From the NCBI RefSeq assembly GCF_022808715.1, contig NZ_JAKZKX010000003.1, positions 209,655 to 273,654 on the forward strand: a DNA stretch of 64,000 nt. The letters are read 5' to 3'. A program made the translations under genes and the position numbers. The stretch is from Fundidesulfovibrio agrisoli (GTDB taxonomy: Bacteria; Desulfobacterota; Desulfovibrionia; Desulfovibrionales; Desulfovibrionaceae). The notes under the pieces were generated by a model, which saw only the letters and a list, made by a program, of their open reading frames with translations, was not told the origin of the DNA and ran no database searches. Shown here piece after piece: positions 42,702-59,698 of this stretch (position 1 is the first letter of the stretch; every line of letters starts with the position of its first letter).

Positions 42702-44771
42702 ATGGCGTCGAAACGCAGAACATTCCTCAAGTGCGCAGCCGCCCTGGCCGCCGGGGCCGCCGTGGGCTCGGCCGCCAGCCCCGCCCCCTGGGACGCCCTG
42801 CGTCAGCTCGAGCGCCGGGAGCACTCCCCGCCGGACCTGCCGCATCCGCCCGCCGGGCCGCTGGAGCATGTGGATACCGTCAGCGCGGCCGGAGCCTTCG
42901 GCACGGGCATCCGCGTGCTCACCTCGAACGGCAAGCCCATGCTGGTGCGCGCCAATCCGGAAAACCCCCTGGGCCGCTGCGGCCTGGCCCCGGAGGATCT
43001 GGAGCAGGTGCGCGCCCTGGCCCGCCCGGGCCGGTTGAGCGTGCCCCTGCTCAGAAACGCCGAGGGTCGCCTGGAGCCCGTGGCCTGGTCCAAGGCTTTG
43101 GATCTGCTCGCCGCCCGTTTCGGCGAGGCCCGGGGCGAAGTCCTGATTGTAACGCCGGCCCGCAAGTCCTGCGGGCGCGACGTGGCCGCCGCGCTTTGCG
43201 CCGAATTGGGGGCCGTCCATGCGGCCATGCCTTCGGAGGCCGCCACCGCCGCCCGGGCCGCCGCGCTCATGGGCCTGGCGGGAACGCCGGGGTACGATCT
43301 GGACAACGCGCGCGGGCTGGTGCTCCTGGGGGCGGACGCCTTCGGCTCCATGCCCGCCTCGCCGCACCTGCGCCGGGCCTGGGCCACGGCGCGCGGGCGG
43401 GGGACGAAGAGCAGGGCGATGTATTTCGGCCCCGAGCGCGGGGCCTCGGCAGCGCTGTGCGACACGTGGATTCCCCTCGCCGCCGGGAGTGAGGCCACGG
43501 CGGCCCTGGGCCTGTGCTGGCACCTGGACGCCCTGGGCCTGGCCCGCTGCGAGGCCTCCGACCTTGCCGAATTCCTTCAATTGATACGCACGCGCTTCAC
43601 GCCCGAGCTGGTGCGTTCGGCCACGGGGCTCCCGCCCGAGGCCCTGGAGAACGCGGCCCGTGTCCTGGCGGAAGGCGGCGTGCTCATCGCCGGGTCGGCC
43701 AGCGGCTCCGGCGCGGACGATGCCGCGATACTGGCCGGTCTCGCGGCCAACGCCCTGGCCGGGCGGCTGAACCGGCCCGGCGGCGTCATCCTGGTGGAGG
43801 GCCTCCCGGCGACGCCCGGCACGCCAGCCCCCGTTGATGACCTGCTGTCCATCCTGCGCGCCGTGGCCCAGGGGGAACGGCCCGCGCCCAAGGCCCTGCT
43901 GCTGGTGGAGGCCGATCCCCTGGCGGAGCTTCCGGACGGCGTACTCACCGCAAGAGCGCTGTCCCGCATAGGATTCAAGGCCTGCTTCGCGGACCGCCTC
44001 ACGGCCTCCGCCGCCCTGTGCGACCTGGTGCTTCCAGCAGCCATGCCCCTGGAACGGCAGGAGGACGTGCGCACCCCCTACGGCCTGGCCCTCGCCTGCC
44101 TGGGCCTGGCCCGGCCCCTGCTGCGGCCCTTGGGCGACTGCCGCCACCCGGCGGACGTGCTGCTGGAGGCGGCGTCGCGCCTGGGCCTGCCAACGGCGGG
44201 GCACACCCACCAGGCCCGGCTGCGCGCCCTGAGCCTCGCGCTGGAAGGGGAGGGCGGCTTCGTGGCCCGGGGCGTGGAGCCCTGGAAGGTGCTGGCCGGG
44301 GAGGGCAGGCCCGCCCCGGAAGCGGACCTCTGGCGGGAACTGCAGGCCGGGCGGCTGTGGTGCGGCCCGCGCATCCGGCAGGGCGTGCACACCTTGGGAG
44401 CCGCGTTGTTGGCCGGGGTCGCGGGGCCTGCGGCGTCAGACCTGGAGCGTCCGCTGACGCTGGTGGTCCGGCCCGCGCCTGAACAAGTAATCCAGGACGG
44501 GCTGGGTGGTGCCATCCCCTCCGTGCGGCTCAACGCAGCCACCGCCAAAAGCCTGCGCCTTCGCGACGGCGTTCGGGCCACGCTCAAGGGGCACTCCGGC
44601 AGCGCGGCGGTGAGGGTGGCGCTGGACGAGTCGGTCATGGACGGCCACGCCGTCCTGACCCCCGCGCGGGAACAGCTCCCCGCGATCCGCGCCGCCATGG
44701 ACTCGCGGCCTGCGGAAATCGGCGCGGCGCGGCGTTGGGACGCCTGCCGCGCGACCCTGGAGCCGGCATGA
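42702..44771 (+). CDS. Tat-exported molybdopterin-oxidoreductase-family protein lacking the N-terminal Fe-S cysteines, QrcB-like
   Basis: A protein of about 689 aa. It begins MASKRRTFLKCAAALAAG, a twin-arginine signal, so it is folded before export. The body has the molybdopterin-oxidoreductase layout (VLIVTPARKSCGRD, LVLLGADAFGS, LLVEADPLAELPDGV, DLVLPAAMPLERQEDVRTPYG in pieces). The usual N-terminal CxxCxxxC cluster of that family is missing: the region around TGIRVLTSNGKPMLVRANPENP has no such set. QrcB and ActB are known to belong to this family without binding molybdenum. An electron-transfer scaffold is therefore more likely than a Mo enzyme. The end overlaps the ferredoxin gene by ATGA. 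Confidence 0.85.
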   Translation: MASKRRTFLKCAAALAAGAAVGSAASPAPWDALRQLERREHSPPDLPHPPAGPLEHVDTVSAAGAFGTGIRVLTSNGKPMLVRANPENPLGRCGLAPEDLEQVRALARPGRLSVPLLRNAEGRLEPVAWSKALDLLAARFGEARGEVLIVTPARKSCGRDVAAALCAELGAVHAAMPSEAATAARAAALMGLAGTPGYDLDNARGLVLLGADAFGSMPASPHLRRAWATARGRGTKSRAMYFGPERGASAALCDTWIPLAAGSEATAALGLCWHLDALGLARCEASDLAEFLQLIRTRFTPELVRSATGLPPEALENAARVLAEGGVLIAGSASGSGADDAAILAGLAANALAGRLNRPGGVILVEGLPATPGTPAPVDDLLSILRAVAQGERPAPKALLLVEADPLAELPDGVLTARALSRIGFKACFADRLTASAALCDLVLPAAMPLERQEDVRTPYGLALACLGLARPLLRPLGDCRHPADVLLEAASRLGLPTAGHTHQARLRALSLALEGEGGFVARGVEPWKVLAGEGRPAPEADLWRELQAGRLWCGPRIRQGVHTLGAALLAGVAGPAASDLERPLTLVVRPAPEQVIQDGLGGAIPSVRLNAATAKSLRLRDGVRATLKGHSGSAAVRVALDESVMDGHAVLTPAREQLPAIRAAMDSRPAEIGAARRWDACRATLEPA

Positions 44772-45403
44772 GCGCGCCAGTCTGGGGAATGGTCATCGAC
44801 GTCGACGCCTGCACCGGCTGCGGGGCCTGCATGGCCGCCTGCGGGGTGGAGAACAACATCGCCCCCGGCTCGGGCATGGACTGGATCACCCTGGAGCGCC
44901 GCTCCAACGGCCGGGCCTTTCCGGATTCCGACGCGGCCTTCCTGCCCAGGCCCTGCATGCACTGCGCGAACCCGCCCTGCGTGCCTGTATGCCCCACCGG
45001 GGCCACTCGGGTAAGCTCGCTGGGGGGCATCGTCAGCCAGACCACGCCGCAGTGCATCGGTTGCCGTTCCTGCGTGAAGGCCTGCCCCTACGGGGTGCGG
45101 CGCTTCAACGAGCGCGAGCCCGTGTGGCCCAAAGGCATGGACGCGGCCGTGACGCCCTTTGCGGCCGTGCGCCCCAAGGGCGTGGTGGAGAAATGCACCT
45201 TCTGCGTGCACAGGCTGATCGCCCGCGGGCCGGAGGGCTACACCACCGCCTGCGCCGAGGCCTGCCCCACGGGAGCAATCACCTTCGGGGACGTGTCCGG
45301 CATCAGCCTGGGGGAGGACATGTTCGTGATATTGCCGCAGAAGGGCGCGAAGCCTCGCGTGGCCTACGTTTCCTGGCGGAGCTGGCTGCGCGGGGAGAAG
45401 TGA
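44768..45403 (+). CDS. Four-cluster ferredoxin-like subunit, QrcC-like
   Basis: A 211-aa iron-sulfur protein with four Cys groups: CTGCGACMAAC (N-terminus), CMHCANPPCVPVCP, CIGCRSCVKACP, and CTFC...CAEACP. These suit four cubane clusters as in NrfC/PsrB/QrcC proteins. It has no signal peptide, so it is probably carried across with the Tat-exported partner. It is the last gene of the set. In the Qrc and ACIII complexes the next gene is an NrfD-like membrane subunit that binds menaquinone. Here a tRNA cluster follows instead, and no such protein is encoded within the window. Confidence 0.88.
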   Translation: MSAPVWGMVIDVDACTGCGACMAACGVENNIAPGSGMDWITLERRSNGRAFPDSDAAFLPRPCMHCANPPCVPVCPTGATRVSSLGGIVSQTTPQCIGCRSCVKACPYGVRRFNEREPVWPKGMDAAVTPFAAVRPKGVVEKCTFCVHRLIARGPEGYTTACAEACPTGAITFGDVSGISLGEDMFVILPQKGAKPRVAYVSWRSWLRGEK

Positions 45404-45531
45404 ATTTTCGATCGGGCTGGTATTTTCTCTGGACGTAACCGCGAAAGCAGTGCAGTATCCCTCCTCGCGCTTGCGGCTGGCGGTCCGAACGGGCTACCTA
45501 AGCGGGCGAGAAAATAAATGATGCGGCCCGC

Positions 45532-45561
45532 TTGACAAGTTCTCCCGGTTCTGTCAGTTAG
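45532..45561 (+). promoter_or_regulatory. Possible promoter of the tRNA-tuf unit
   Basis: A consensus TTGACA at 45532-45537 lies about 120 bp before the first tRNA. The -10 is poor (CAGTTA or AGTTAG near 45555-45561). No gene is seen in the 252-bp gap 45404-45655. Confidence 0.4.
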
Positions 45562-45655
45562 GCCGCCGCTCTTTGAGATTGGAAGGTATTTTCCCGTGAG
45601 GGCCAAAAAGCCCTTGCGTTAAGCCTGGAGAAGGGCTAAGCCTCGCCGTCTTGGC

Positions 45656-45731
45656 GCTGGCGTAGCTCAATTGGCAGAGCAGCTGATTTGTAATCAGCAG
45701 GTTGCGGGTTCAAGTCCCATCGCCAGCTCCA
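45656..45731 (+). tRNA. tRNA-Thr (anticodon TGT)
   Basis: The acceptor stem GCTGGCG/CGCCAGC, D-arm and T-arm (GGTTCAAGTCC) fold normally. The anticodon loop is TTTGTAA between CTGAT and ATCAG. CCA is encoded. First of four tRNAs before tuf. Confidence 0.95.
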
Positions 45732-45740
45732 GAAGAAGAT

Positions 45741-45826
45741 GGTGGGGTTCCCGAGTGGCCAAAGGGAACAGACTGTAAATCTGTCGGCGTCAGCCTTCGG
45801 TGGTTCAAATCCACCCCCCACCACCA
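45741..45826 (+). tRNA. tRNA-Tyr (anticodon GTA)
   Basis: An 86-nt tRNA with the long variable arm of bacterial tRNA-Tyr. The acceptor is GGTGGGG/CCCCACC, the anticodon loop CTGTAAA, and CCA is encoded. Confidence 0.95.
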
Positions 45827-45886
45827 CAGATATTATTGAGGAGCGCAGGAGGCGGCCAAAACCGTCGATCGGACTGCGGATTAGAC

Positions 45887-45962
45887 GCGGGAATAGCTCA
45901 ATGGCTAGAGCATCAGCCTTCCAAGCTGAGGGTTGCGGGTTCGAGTCCCGTTTCCCGCTCCA
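45887..45962 (+). tRNA. tRNA-Gly (anticodon TCC)
   Basis: The acceptor pairs GCGGGAA with TTCCCGC. The anticodon loop is CTTCCAA. The T-loop is GGTTCGAGTCC and CCA is encoded. Confidence 0.95.
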
Positions 45963-45997
45963 CGTCACGTCCCACCGGCCTCGCTTCATAAAGATAG

Positions 45998-46073
45998 GCC
46001 CACGTAGCTCAGTCGGCAGAGCACTTCCTTGGTAAGGAAGAGGTCACCGGTTCGAATCCGGTCGTGGGCTCCA
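45998..46073 (+). tRNA. tRNA-Thr (anticodon GGT)
   Basis: The acceptor pairs GCCCACG with CGTGGGC. The stem CTTCC/GGAAG encloses the loop TTGGTAA, anticodon GGT. CCA is encoded. It lies 59 bp before tuf, as thrT before tufB in Escherichia coli. Confidence 0.95.
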
Positions 46074-46132
46074 CAAAGCAAAATCAACTGGCGGCAGCCA
46101 CACTAAGAACGACCACTTGAGGGGGATTTACC

Positions 46133-47326
46133 ATGGGTAAGGCCAAATTCGAGCGCAATAAGCCGCACGTCAACATCGGCACCATCGGTCATATCGACCA
46201 CGGCAAGACCACGCTGACCGCCGCCATCACCAAGCTGTCGCACATGCGCGGCTTCGGCGAGTACGTGGCCTTCGACCAGATCGACAAGGCTCCCGAAGAG
46301 AAGGAGCGCGGCATCACGATCTCCACGGCGCACGTTGAGTATCAGACCGCGACCCGTCACTACGCCCACGTGGACTGCCCCGGCCACGCCGACTACATCA
46401 AGAACATGATCACCGGCGCCGCCCAGATGGACGGCGCGATCCTGGTGGTCGCCGCCACCGACGGCCCCATGCCCCAGACCCGTGAGCACATCCTGCTCGC
46501 CCGTCAGGTCGGCGTGCCCCACCTGGTGGTGTTCATGAACAAGTGCGACCTGGTGGACGACGCCGAACTGCTGGAGCTGGTGGAGCTGGAAGTCCGCGAG
46601 CTGCTGACCAAGTACGGCTTCCCCGGCGACGACATCCCGGTGATCAAGGGCTCCGCCCTGAAGGCCCTGGAGACCGACGACGTCAAGAGCCCCGACGCCG
46701 CCCCGATCTTCGAGCTTCTGGACGCCTGCGACTCCTACTTCCCCGAGCCGCAGCGCGACATCGACAAGCCCTTCCTGATGCCCATCGAGGACGTGTTCTC
46801 CATCTCCGGCCGCGGCACCGTCGTGACCGGTCGTGTCGAGCGCGGCACCGTGAAGGTCGGCGAGGAAGTCGCCATCGTCGGCATCAAGGAGACCGTGAAG
46901 ACCACCTGCACGGGCGTCGAGATGTTCCGCAAGCTGCTCGACCAGGGCCAGGCCGGCGACAACGTCGGCGTGCTGCTGCGCGGCATCAAGCGTGAGGACG
47001 TGGAGCGCGGCCAGGTTCTGGCCAAGCCCGGCTCCATCACCCCGCACAAGAAGTACAAGGCCGAGGTCTACATCCTGAACAAGGAAGAGGGCGGCCGCCA
47101 CACCCCGTTCTTCTCGGGCTACCGTCCGCAGTTCTACTTCCGCACCACGGACGTCACCGGCGTGGTGACCCTGAACGAAGGCGTGGAGATGGTCATGCCT
47201 GGCGATAACGCCACTTTCAACGTCGAGCTCATCGCCCCCATCGCCATGGAGACCGGTCTGCGCTTCGCCATCCGCGAAGGCGGCCGCACCGTCGGCGCGG
47301 GCGTCGTGACCGAGATCATGGAGTAA
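46133..47326 (+). CDS. tuf: Elongation factor Tu, copy 1
   Basis: EF-Tu brings aminoacyl-tRNA to the ribosome A site using GTP. The 397-aa product has G1 GHIDHGKT, the G2 region with GITI, G3 DCPGH, G4 NKCD and G5 GSALKAL, followed by the two beta-barrel domains. A GAGGGGG run lies before the ATG. It follows four tRNAs and precedes rpmG, tRNA-Trp and secE, so processing of a mixed tRNA-mRNA transcript is expected. The nucleotide sequence from ACCATG onward agrees with copy 2 at 62853 to the window edge. Confidence 0.99.
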   Translation: MGKAKFERNKPHVNIGTIGHIDHGKTTLTAAITKLSHMRGFGEYVAFDQIDKAPEEKERGITISTAHVEYQTATRHYAHVDCPGHADYIKNMITGAAQMDGAILVVAATDGPMPQTREHILLARQVGVPHLVVFMNKCDLVDDAELLELVELEVRELLTKYGFPGDDIPVIKGSALKALETDDVKSPDAAPIFELLDACDSYFPEPQRDIDKPFLMPIEDVFSISGRGTVVTGRVERGTVKVGEEVAIVGIKETVKTTCTGVEMFRKLLDQGQAGDNVGVLLRGIKREDVERGQVLAKPGSITPHKKYKAEVYILNKEEGGRHTPFFSGYRPQFYFRTTDVTGVVTLNEGVEMVMPGDNATFNVELIAPIAMETGLRFAIREGGRTVGAGVVTEIME

Positions 47327-47330
47327 CACC

Positions 47331-47480
47331 ATGCGGCTCAACATCATCTTGCAGTGCACCGAGTGCAAGCGCAAGAATTACGCAACTGAAAAGAACAAGA
47401 AGAACACGACTGGACGCCTTGAGGTGAAGAAGTACTGTCCCTGGGACAAGAAACACACCGTTCACCGCGAAGCGAAATAG
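47331..47480 (+). CDS. rpmG: Large ribosomal subunit protein bL33
   Basis: A 49-aa basic protein starting 4 bp after the tuf stop. It reads [17 protein letters not shown] at the N-terminus. CxxC (Cys9, Cys12) and Cys36 are present, but the fourth position of the zinc ribbon is Asp39 (YCPWDKKH), so the metal site is probably incomplete. Between tuf and tRNA-Trp, the usual place before secE in many bacteria. Confidence 0.95.
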   Translation: MRLNIILQCTECKRKNYATEKNKKNTTGRLEVKKYCPWDKKHTVHREAK

Positions 47481-47489
47481 TCGAAACGC

Positions 47490-47565
47490 AGGGCAGTAGC
47501 TCCAACGGCAGAGCAACGGACTCCAAATCCGTGGGTTGTGGGTTCGAATCCCTCCTGCCCTGCCA
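47490..47565 (+). tRNA. tRNA-Trp (anticodon CCA)
   Basis: The acceptor pairs AGGGCAG with CTGCCCT. The loop CTCCAAA carries anticodon CCA. The T-loop is GGTTCGAATCC and CCA is encoded. It lies between rpmG and secE. Confidence 0.95.
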
Positions 47566-47583
47566 TATTTCTGGTAGGCACAA

Positions 47584-47841
47584 ATGGCCACGAAGAAGGT
47601 TAAATCCGGGGAAGCGGCGGACTCCGAGCAGTCCGCCGCCTCGTCGGTCCAGGGCAAGTTCGAGGAGTTCAAGGAATTCTTCGAGCTCTCCAAGGTGGAG
47701 ATCAAGAAAGTCACTTGGCCCACCCGCAGGGAGACGGTCACCACGTCGGTGGCCGTGCTGATCCTTGTGGTCGTGATGGCCCTCTTTCTGGGCGTCGTGG
47801 ACCTCGGGCTCTCCAAACTGATGCAGTCGGTCCTGTCATGA
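47584..47841 (+). CDS. secE: Preprotein translocase subunit SecE
   Basis: An 85-aa inner-membrane subunit of the Sec channel. It has the short single-helix form: a polar N-terminus, an amphipathic stretch EFFELSKVEIKKVTWPTRRET with the conserved WPTR, then one transmembrane helix (TSVAVLILVVVMALFLGVV, about 53-72). The stop overlaps the nusG start by ATGA. Confidence 0.95.
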   Translation: MATKKVKSGEAADSEQSAASSVQGKFEEFKEFFELSKVEIKKVTWPTRRETVTTSVAVLILVVVMALFLGVVDLGLSKLMQSVLS

Positions 47842-48407
47842 CGGATACGATCGACACCCCTCTCCCGGAGGCCCAGGCCAAGGCCAGGTGGTTCATCGTC
47901 CACACTTACTCCGGTTTCGAGCACCGTGTGGAACAGACCATTCGCGAGATGATGCGCACCGGCCAGGCCGAGGGCTTCATCGAAGAGGTGGTCGTCCCGA
48001 CCGAGAAGGTGATCGAGCTGGTCAAGGGCGAAAAGAGGACCTCCACTCGGAAGTTCTACCCCGGCTACGTCATGGTCAAGATGGTCATGAACGACAAGTC
48101 GTGGCATCTCGTGCAGGAAATTCCCAGGGTGACCGGGTTCGTCGGCGGCAAGAACCGCCCGACCCCCATGCGCGATTCCGAAGCCGAGCGCGTGCTTTCC
48201 CTGATGGAAAGCAGGCAGGAGCAGCCCCGCCCGAAGTTCAACTTCGATCGTGGGGACGAGGTTCGCGTCATCGACGGACCCTTCGGCGGGTTCAACGCAC
48301 AGGTCGAGGACGTGAACTACGACAAGGGCAAGCTGAAGGTCTCTGTTTCGATTTTCGGCCGTCAGACCCCTGTCGAGCTCGATTTCGTACAGGTTACCAA
48401 AAACTAG
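47838..48407 (+). CDS. nusG: Transcription elongation/termination factor NusG
   Basis: A 189-aa protein that binds RNA polymerase and links it to Rho or the ribosome. The N-terminal NGN domain has WFIVHTYSGFEHRVEQTI and FYPGYVMVKM. The C-terminal KOW motif is FDRGDEVRVIDGPFGGFNAQVEDV. The start is coupled to secE. A small hairpin CGGACCC/GGGTCCG (48409-48425) lies between it and rplK but has no T-run. Confidence 0.97.
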   Translation: MTDTIDTPLPEAQAKARWFIVHTYSGFEHRVEQTIREMMRTGQAEGFIEEVVVPTEKVIELVKGEKRTSTRKFYPGYVMVKMVMNDKSWHLVQEIPRVTGFVGGKNRPTPMRDSEAERVLSLMESRQEQPRPKFNFDRGDEVRVIDGPFGGFNAQVEDVNYDKGKLKVSVSIFGRQTPVELDFVQVTKN

Positions 48408-48448
48408 GCGGACCCTCCGGGTCCGATTGATGAAAGGACGACACTACC

Positions 48449-48874
48449 ATGGCTAAGAAGGAAGTCGCCAAAATCAAGTTGCAGATTCCTGCCGGCAAGG
48501 CCAACCCCTCGCCCCCGGTAGGCCCCGCCCTGGGTCAGCACGGCGTGAACATCATGGAGTTCTGCAAGGCGTTCAACGCCAAGACGCAGGAACAGATGGG
48601 CATGATTACCCCCGTGGTCATCACCGTCTATGCCGACCGCTCCTTCACCTTCATCACCAAGACCCCCCCGGCCTCGGTTCTGCTGCTCAAGGCCGCCAAG
48701 ATCGAGAAGGGGTCCGGTGAGCCCAACAAGAACAAGGTCGGCAAGGTGAGCAAGGCCCAGGTCGAGGAGATCGCCAAGCTCAAAATGCAGGACATGACCG
48801 CCAAAGACCTTGACGCCGCCATGAACACCATCATGGGCACGGCCCGCAGCATGGGTCTGGACGTGGTGAGCTAA
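48449..48874 (+). CDS. rplK: Large ribosomal subunit protein uL11
   Basis: A 141-aa protein of the GTPase-associated centre. It shows [29 protein letters not shown] at the N-terminus (in pieces) and [18 protein letters not shown]. The C-terminal rRNA-binding domain ends [21 protein letters not shown] site is upstream. Followed 14 bp later by rplA. Confidence 0.98.
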   Translation: MAKKEVAKIKLQIPAGKANPSPPVGPALGQHGVNIMEFCKAFNAKTQEQMGMITPVVITVYADRSFTFITKTPPASVLLLKAAKIEKGSGEPNKNKVGKVSKAQVEEIAKLKMQDMTAKDLDAAMNTIMGTARSMGLDVVS

Positions 48875-48888
48875 AGAGGAATATCGCC

Positions 48889-49596
48889 ATGCCCCATTAC
48901 GGAAAAAAGTACCGCAAAGCTGTGGAAGGCATCGATCGCACTCAGCGCTTCGAGATCGCCGACGCCGTGAAGATGGCCCTTGAGGCCGGCCCGGCCAAGT
49001 TCGACGAGACCGTCGACGTGGCTATGTGCCTGGGTGTCGATCCCAAGTATTCCGACCAGATGGTGCGCGGCGCCGTCTCCCTGCCCCACGGGCTGGGCAA
49101 GACCGTGCGCGTGGCCGTGTTCTGCAAGGGCGACAAGGCCGCCGAGGCCAAGGCCGCCGGTGCCGACATCGTGGGCGCGGAAGACCTGGTCGAACAGATC
49201 CAGGGCGGCATGCTCGACTTCGACAAGGCCGTCGCCACCCCGGACATGATGGCCCTGGTCGGCAAGATCGGCCGTCTGCTCGGCCCCCGCGGCCTGATGC
49301 CCAACGCCAAGACGGGCACCGTCACCATGAACGTGGCCGAAGCCGTGACCGAGCTCAAGGCTGGCCGCGTCGACTTCAAGGTGGACAAGGCCGGCGTGCT
49401 CCACGCCCCCCTGGGCAAGAAGAGCTTCGGCACCGAGAAGATCGTGGAGAACTTCAAGACGCTCATCGACACGGTGATCCGTCTGAAGCCCAGCGGAGCC
49501 AAGGGCACCTACCTGAAGGCCATGACCGTGGCCACCACCATGGGCCCCGGCTTCAAGATCGACACCACCACGGTGAAGAAGTTCCTGGAAGGCTAG
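48889..49596 (+). CDS. rplA: Large ribosomal subunit protein uL1
   Basis: A 235-aa protein of the L1 stalk. Family strings include [37 protein letters not shown] (in pieces), [13 protein letters not shown] and [11 protein letters not shown]. In enterobacteria L1 represses the rplKA mRNA. An AAAGAGGA site precedes the ATG. Confidence 0.98.
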   Translation: MPHYGKKYRKAVEGIDRTQRFEIADAVKMALEAGPAKFDETVDVAMCLGVDPKYSDQMVRGAVSLPHGLGKTVRVAVFCKGDKAAEAKAAGADIVGAEDLVEQIQGGMLDFDKAVATPDMMALVGKIGRLLGPRGLMPNAKTGTVTMNVAEAVTELKAGRVDFKVDKAGVLHAPLGKKSFGTEKIVENFKTLIDTVIRLKPSGAKGTYLKAMTVATTMGPGFKIDTTTVKKFLEG

Positions 49597-49613
49597 TCCG
49601 AAACGTTTTTTCT

Positions 49614-49685
49614 GAAGTGAGTCAAAGAAAGCGGGTGGGCCGTGCCCTTAATCATCCCGCCGAGACATGTGCTTTGGCTTACTTC
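49614..49685 (+). promoter_or_regulatory. Structured leader before rplJ (L10-leader-like)
   Basis: A 14-bp helix (49614-49627 with 49672-49685; all paired, two as G-U) encloses an inner stem GCGGG/CCCGC and a GGGC/GCCC hairpin. It ends 28 nt before the rplJ start. This matches the place and type of the L10(L12)4 autoregulatory leader. Confidence 0.65.
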
Positions 49686-49713
49686 TACCTTATAACCCTG
49701 GAGGAGGCAGACC

Positions 49714-50238
49714 TTGCAAACCCGCGAGCAGAAAGCCGAGATCATTGAGAGACTCAAGGATCGCGCCGCTCGTGCGAGCATTGCCGTGGTCACCGATTTC
49801 AAGGGCTTGACGGTGGAAGAGGTGACGATCCTGCGCATGAAGCTCCGCGAACAGGGAGTGGATTACCAGGTCGTCAAGAACACCCTGGCCCGGATCGCGC
49901 TGACTGGCAGCCCGCATGACGTCATCAAGGATCGATTCAAGGAGCAGTGCGCCGTCGCTTTCGGGTATGAAGACCCGGTCGCGGCAGCCAAGGCCCTGGT
50001 CGACTATGCCAAGACCAACAAGAAGTTCAGCCTCCGCTTCGCCTGCCTGCAAGGCAAGGTGATCGACGAGGAAGGCATCAAGGCGCTGTCCACGCTCCCC
50101 AGCAAGCCTCAGCTGCTTGCCCAGGTGCTTGGAACCATGAACGCGGTGCCCACGAACTTCGTGTCGCTGCTGGCCAACGTCCCGCGTGGCATTCTCAACG
50201 TGCTCACGGCCCTCAAAGACAAAAAAGAAGCCGCTTAA
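49714..50238 (+). CDS. rplJ: Large ribosomal subunit protein uL10
   Basis: A 174-aa stalk base protein that binds L12 dimers. The N-terminus reads [18 protein letters not shown], then [23 protein letters not shown] and a helical C-terminus for L12. The start is TTG at 49714: GGAGGAGG lies nine bases upstream, and no ATG fits the family N-terminus. The weak start may keep the L10:L12 ratio low. A structured leader is upstream. Confidence 0.97.
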   Translation: MQTREQKAEIIERLKDRAARASIAVVTDFKGLTVEEVTILRMKLREQGVDYQVVKNTLARIALTGSPHDVIKDRFKEQCAVAFGYEDPVAAAKALVDYAKTNKKFSLRFACLQGKVIDEEGIKALSTLPSKPQLLAQVLGTMNAVPTNFVSLLANVPRGILNVLTALKDKKEAA

Positions 50239-50265
50239 GCCAAAGCGAATTTAAGGAGAGACGAA

Positions 50266-50655
50266 ATGTCTGATATCACCAAAGAGCAGGTTGTTGACTT
50301 CATCGCCAATATGACCGTCCTTGAGCTTTCCGAGTTCATCAAGGAGCTCGAAGAGAAGTTCGGCGTCTCCGCCGCTGCCCCCATGGCCGCTATGCCCATG
50401 ATGGCCATGGGTGGTGGTGAAGCCGCCGCCGAGGTCGAGGAGAAGACCGAGTTCGACGTGATCCTGACCGGCGCCGGCGCCAACAAGATCAACGTCATCA
50501 AGGTTGTCCGCGCTCTGACCGGCCTGGGCCTGAAGGAAGCCAAGGACAAGGTTGACGCTCTGCCCTCCACCATCAAGGAAGCCGTGTCCAAGGCTGACGC
50601 CGAGGACGCCAAGAAGCAGCTGGAAGAAGCTGGAGCTACTTGCGAAGTCAAATAA
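50266..50655 (+). CDS. rplL: Large ribosomal subunit protein bL7/bL12
   Basis: A 129-aa stalk protein that recruits translation GTPases. The N-terminal dimerisation part has [26 protein letters not shown]. An Ala/Met-rich hinge follows ([14 protein letters not shown]). The C-terminal domain has [38 protein letters not shown] (in pieces). An AAGGAGA site precedes the ATG. Confidence 0.98.
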   Translation: MSDITKEQVVDFIANMTVLELSEFIKELEEKFGVSAAAPMAAMPMMAMGGGEAAAEVEEKTEFDVILTGAGANKINVIKVVRALTGLGLKEAKDKVDALPSTIKEAVSKADAEDAKKQLEEAGATCEVK

Positions 50656-50683
50656 CTTGTTGCAAGGTATCGCATCGACGCCA

Positions 50684-50722
50684 AAAGAGCGCACCCCCCG
50701 AAAGGGGGGAGTGCGCTCTTTT
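50684..50722 (+). terminator. Terminator or attenuator between rplL and rpoB
   Basis: A long stem AAAGAGCGCAC...GTGCGCTCTTT with a C/G-run inner part (CCCCCC GAAA GGGGGG) is followed by TTTT. It sits 29 bp after rplL. As in other bacteria it probably lets a fraction of polymerase through to rpoBC. Confidence 0.85.
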
Positions 50723-50876
50723 GCGCTTTCATTTGTATTCCCCTAAATCATCAATGATTTCAGCGGGTTGACATATAGGGCGGCGAGGCCCAGGCCAGCC
50801 CGGCACCCACGCCGGGAAACCAATGTGAAGGCCGCCGACATCCGGCGGATCAACACCACTTCTCTTCGAGGGAACA

Positions 50877-54977
<4,101 letters not shown>

Positions 54978-55027
54978 TCCGGTAACGATACAGACGGGAC
55001 GACCCACAACTCAAAACGAGGGTAACC

Positions 55028-59176
<4,149 letters not shown>

Positions 59177-59200
59177 CCTCGGCGCGCTGATACGCTGATT

Positions 59201-59234
59201 AAGGCCCCGCCCGGGAAACCGGACGGGGCCTTTT
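59201..59234 (+). terminator. rpoC terminator
   Basis: The stem AAGGCCCCG...CGGGGCCTT with inner CGG/CCG and loop GAAA is followed by TTTTGCTTT. It lies 25 bp past the rpoC stop codon. Confidence 0.9.
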
Positions 59235-59664
59235 GCTTTGCCGCAGGGCAGGGCGGTCAGGGACAATGCAGACAGTCCGTAGTCCCTGCTTGTAGATTGT
59301 GATTCGGATGGGGTGCGCCGGGACCTTCCCGACGGGAATTCTGAACCGTAGAGAGCAGTGGGATGGCAGGTTGGCCCACTATGGCTCGCGATCAGGCAAG
59401 AAGCAGGTGCGGAATCATATTATAAGGATGAACACCTCTTCCTGGGTGAACGCCCGGGATGCCAGGAACTGACATGGCTACTGAGGCCCACGTTTCAGCG
59501 TGCGGATTGGTGACCGCCAGAAGCGGGGGAGGGGGAGGACGCGAGATGGTTTTCGTTGCGGAATATTTGAGGCTGAAAATTCTACGCCTGCCATTCTAGG
59601 ATTTCGATGCCCAATGAATTCGGGCCATAGCCGAAAATACGGGTTCGCAGCCCGAATTTATGTC

Positions 59665-59692
59665 TGGCCAAGCCCGAAAAGTTGGTTATAAT
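59665..59692 (+). promoter_or_regulatory. Promoter upstream of the rpsL leader
   Basis: A perfect TATAAT at 59687-59692 is preceded at 16 nt by TGGCCA (59665-59670), which matches four of six -35 bases. Transcription should start near 59699. Confidence 0.65.
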
Positions 59693-59698
59693 GCTTGC

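Noticed and set aside
45404..45655. Truncated or frameshifted NrfD gene after the Fe-S subunit
   Set aside because: I looked for hydrophobic helices in all frames of this short gap. There is no room and no trace of a polytopic protein before the tRNAs.
48409..48425. Terminator between nusG and rplK
   Set aside because: The small hairpin CGGACCC/GGGTCCG has no following T-run and the spacing suits an operon.
59500..59691. A 63-codon plus-strand frame in the rpoC-rpsL gap
   Set aside because: No ribosome site, it runs into the rpsL-leader promoter, and the composition is not coding-like.
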